Of a stretch of 64,000 bases of DNA, positions 63,101-64,000 are shown piece after piece. The notes under the pieces were generated by a model that was not told the origin of the DNA, did no database searches, and was given only the letters and a program-made list of their open reading frames with translations. The stretch spans positions 248,085-312,084 of the forward strand of contig NMRB01000455.1 of the NCBI GenBank assembly GCA_002633025.1, read 5' to 3'. The DNA comes from Notospermus geniculatus. Its lineage: Eukaryota; Nemertea; Pilidiophora; Heteronemertea; Lineidae. The translations under genes were made by a program, and so were the position numbers. The stretch's first letter is position 1. Every line of letters begins with the position of its first letter.

Positions 63101-63805
63101 AAGTGCTCCCATAGACACTTGACAAGAGACGACATGAACCCTTGATACCTCGCCAAAAGACAGCAGGCAACAAGTGCTCTAACTTGTCCAGGTATAAATC
63201 TGGCCAACAGAACACTACCAGCACTCACCATATCTATGAATCGCCAGCTTAAACGACGCCAATGTCCCGTCCACCTGGTGGCCACGCTTTGCACTTGTCC
63301 ACCGGAGATCTAACCCTGCCATTGAAGCAACGAGGACTGGGAAATTCCCAGGTCCTGCCCCGGTCTTTGGCCTGAAAATATCCTCGAGGAGGGAGAGTTC
63401 TAGAATTCTCTGAGGGTTCGGCGACGTCTGGCTCCAACTCTTTAAGATGTAGAACAGGAGGAGAAGTTGGGGATGAGTCGACTGTATTTTGAAGTTGGGG
63501 AGTTCGTAGAAGTATTCCTGCCGAGGTTGGCTTGGATCTTTCCTACAAAAGACAATAGATGAATGTTAGGATTCTATATTTAAAACTGACATTCTGAATT
63601 TCGTCCATAGCAGGGCTGAACCCAGTGAGCTCTGAAGCTTAATCCAAGAGATATCAACAACTCTCATGCATTTCTAGCTGACTCACCAATACATCGGGAG
63701 AACCAGTGATTTATGATAGTAAGCTCCACTCATCTGTGGTACCAGGCACACAAGGCTGGGCTGGGGCTGCTCCATGCGGTAAAGACCTGCTTGTACACCA
63801 AATAT
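50895..63805 (-). CDS. VPS13B: VPS13B (bridge-like lipid transfer protein), partial: 23 internal exons
   Basis: VPS13B is a very long rod-shaped protein that carries glycerolipids between membranes at the Golgi and early endosome; loss of the human gene causes Cohen syndrome. I assembled 23 exons with GT-AG borders; all 22 junctions keep codon phase and join to an uninterrupted frame of about 2250 residues (6755 nt). Human VPS13B is about 4000 residues, so this is the middle. Matches to the human protein as I remember it include TWCYPEPRMLTKF, VTPVPFN, FGQEH, CNDTQES.KFGQV.TDE, QYSWRS and GIPPSLYTF.I.DF. The first exon seen lacks a start codon and the last one (50895-51053) ends at a donor, so both ends are missing. 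Introns hold SINEs, several inverted-repeat elements and a minisatellite. Identity is near certain; individual exon borders are predictions. Confidence 0.95.
52668..52741 (-). other. Possible frame-breaking (poison) exon in a VPS13B intron
   Basis: Within the intron between exons 52919-52836 and 52510-52481 lies a 74 nt stretch with a good acceptor (cttgacag) and a gtacac donor, open in the frame starting VKICLLGSSTRDTM. Skipping it keeps the reading frame of the flanking exons; including it changes phase and brings a stop within exon 51350-51175. It could be a regulated poison exon, a recently gained exon, or chance. Nothing like it is recognisable in human VPS13B. Confidence 0.3.
53023..53335. 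repeat. Minisatellite, about 20 bp unit, about 16 copies, inside a VPS13B intron
   Basis: Consecutive imperfect units of the form gtccctgcctccaagaccag, 20-21 bp each, fill the intron upstream of exon 52919-52836 (transcript sense: downstream of exon 53662-53417). Several neighbouring open frames across it are only a product of the repeat. Unit-to-unit variation is mostly at the last six bases. Confidence 0.9.
54031..54318 (+). mobile_element. tRNA-derived SINE (family 1, copy 2) in a VPS13B intron
   Basis: Has a tRNA-like head with A box tggtgtagtgg and B box gagttcgaatccc, then a body containing cacccaggtgtataaatggg and tgctcagattgtagcgctg, ending in a tail rich in actttaac. About 290 bp. 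Nearly identical to 31232-31533. It lies antisense to the host gene. Confidence 0.88.
55886..56004. mobile_element. Short MITE (family gggcccatattcac), copy 1
   Basis: About 119 bp, termini gggcccatattcacaaaatc and the reverse form ggttttatgaatatggaccc. The inside has gctagttgtgtacattgacc. The same element is at 62572-62693. Both sit in introns of VPS13B. Confidence 0.82.
57273..59765 (-). CDS. VPS13B: VPS13B large exons 10 and 11
   Basis: Two unusually large exons, 59765-58709 (1057 nt) and 58581-57273 (1309 nt), separated by a 127 nt intron. The first contains HGFLNLTFTRALRKNVQKK, close to human HGFLSLTYTKAVTKNVRHK, and SEVEDRQYQLDL, close to human SEIEDRQYQIDL. The second contains CGYSLEVN, PFDVLLTAGRITLITYT and the KTGIPPSLYTF...DF..MPADISLSLERPLK block, all aligned in order with human VPS13B. 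Between the conserved blocks are low-complexity Ser/Thr/Pro-rich stretches that differ from the vertebrate protein, as expected for loop insertions. The first exon enters in phase 2 and leaves in phase 0; the second leaves in phase 1. Confidence 0.94.
59887..63805 (-). CDS. VPS13B: VPS13B exons 1-9 of the window (N-terminal half of visible part)
   Basis: Exons in transcript order: 63805-63687, 63542-63229, 63046-62879, 62520-62353, 62250-62066, 61876-61654, 61294-61077, 60508-60292, 60154-59887. The 62520-62353 exon carries the conserved L.P.LYEWL-type segment. The 61876-61654 exon carries CLPHLMLHCAGHKF, matching human CLPQIKI.SAGHKY. The 60154-59887 exon carries SLWIQWTLPKLLL.LF and the CISTDLEDL..SVDVQEIY segment, both strongly conserved. 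In the VPS13 family this region builds the beta-sheet groove (RBG repeats) that holds lipid; that is family knowledge, not visible here. Acceptors and donors are canonical, although the 60508 acceptor reads AAG. The 3' end of exon 61294-61077 has two further downstream copies (see the repeat at 60924-61145). Confidence 0.92.
60924..61145 (-). repeat. Tandem triplication (74 bp x3) of a VPS13B exon 3' end plus its splice donor
   Basis: Three near-identical 74 bp copies lie at 60924-60997, 60998-61071 and 61072-61145, each beginning ctcacctgttggtt on the + strand, which is the reverse of an exon end followed by gtgag. Copies differ at only a few bases (tcaatg/tcaacg, gactag/gaccag, gacttt/gatttt). 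In transcript order the copy at 61145-61072 is joined to the real exon 61294-61077. The other two lie just downstream in the intron, without an acceptor of their own, each with an intact donor. 74 is not a multiple of three, so using a later donor would shift the frame. Confidence 0.93.
61364..61581. mobile_element. MITE with long terminal inverted repeats, in a VPS13B intron
   Basis: About 218 bp with termini gctccaaaagagtgcagcac and gtgctgcactcttttggagt, each continuing into a tgacgtca-type core. The body contains a perfect CRE palindrome (tgacgtca, about 61399) and further cgtcatgacg repeats. A second copy, truncated by an N, is at 9073-9250. It has no coding capacity. Confidence 0.85.
62572..62693. 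mobile_element. Short MITE (family gggcccatattcac), copy 2
   Basis: Same structure as 55886-56004: tttcataaatctttgctagc at the left, internal gctagttgtgtacactggcc, and aaggttttataaatatgggc at the right. About 85 percent alike by eye. Confidence 0.8.
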
Positions 63806-63894
63806 CTGAAACAAAAGGATTATAAGTACAAAGGTTCATAGAATGCACGCCAAGACCAGGTCAGCTGGAAACGAGGCCAAATTAGGGGGCTATC

Positions 63895-64000
63895 TGGGGT
63901 GTCTGAGTGGAGCAGTGGAAACGTCGGGGCTGTCACCTCTCATGTTCCAGGTTCAATCATCACTGGGCCCACATCTCATGTGACAGACAGAGGGGACCCA
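63895..64000 (+). mobile_element. tRNA-like SINE head (family 3), cut by the window edge
   Basis: The stretch gtctgagtggagcagtggaa, then cctctcatgttccaggttca, reads as A- and B-box-like blocks. The same cctctgaggttctaggttca block occurs at 22700-22750 and, reversed, at 30330-30420. Those copies are joined to ctcctgcggcag or cggagaaaacc blocks that also occur, reversed, at 61600-61650. This suggests one SINE family with four partial copies. Confidence 0.5.

Overview
This is a eukaryotic window from a marine invertebrate draft genome. The signs are spliced genes with GT-AG introns, many short inverted-repeat elements, tRNA-derived SINEs, a Tc1 element, a Harbinger derivative and assembly N gaps. 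Frequent taggcctac and acatgtac words and the gene content (VPS13B, an FMRFamide-type GPCR, a SWIB protein) suggest an echinoderm, amphioxus, hemichordate or similar lineage. I cannot decide which from sequence alone.

Layout. From 1 to about 18 kb is mostly non-coding, + strand oriented. It carries one recognisable terminal coding exon, resembling the C-terminal tail of MXD/MXI1 proteins, present twice (8065-8195 and 10050-10180) because the whole 1.7-1.8 kb segment is duplicated across a single-N junction. Two more single-N junctions (6269, 19144) are also followed by a copy of nearby upstream sequence, so these look like unmerged haplotypes. From 18 to 29 kb is repeat-rich and apparently gene-free, with a striking 590 bp fold-back array of about 20 bp CCGCGG-centred units (21065-21652). 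From 29518 to 33533 (- strand) is a complete ten-exon gene for a 252-residue protein with an N-terminal DEK_C-like domain, an acidic and a lysine-rich linker, and a C-terminal SWIB domain. From 37 to 38.7 kb is a degraded Tc1 transposon. At 39.3-40.3 kb (- strand) is an intronless rhodopsin-family GPCR. From 42.5 to 50.7 kb is transposon-dominated: a LINE RT remnant, a large inverted cluster of about 146 bp repeats, a frameshifted PIF1-like helicase, a 16 bp satellite and a Harbinger derivative.

From 50895 to the right edge (- strand) is the main gene: 23 internal exons of VPS13B (bridge-like lipid transfer protein, Golgi). All 22 splice junctions keep phase and encode about 2250 residues. 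Both ends are missing. The 5' part runs off the right edge, and no exon for the C-terminal part is recognisable left of 50895, where a Harbinger element lies 164 bp away.

The genes do not form a functional unit. The most unusual signals are structural: the 21 kb fold-back array, the mirrored 146 bp arrays at 42.9-45.2 kb, a triplicated exon end with its splice donor inside VPS13B, a frame-preserving stop-free VPS13B intron, and the repeated single-N duplications.
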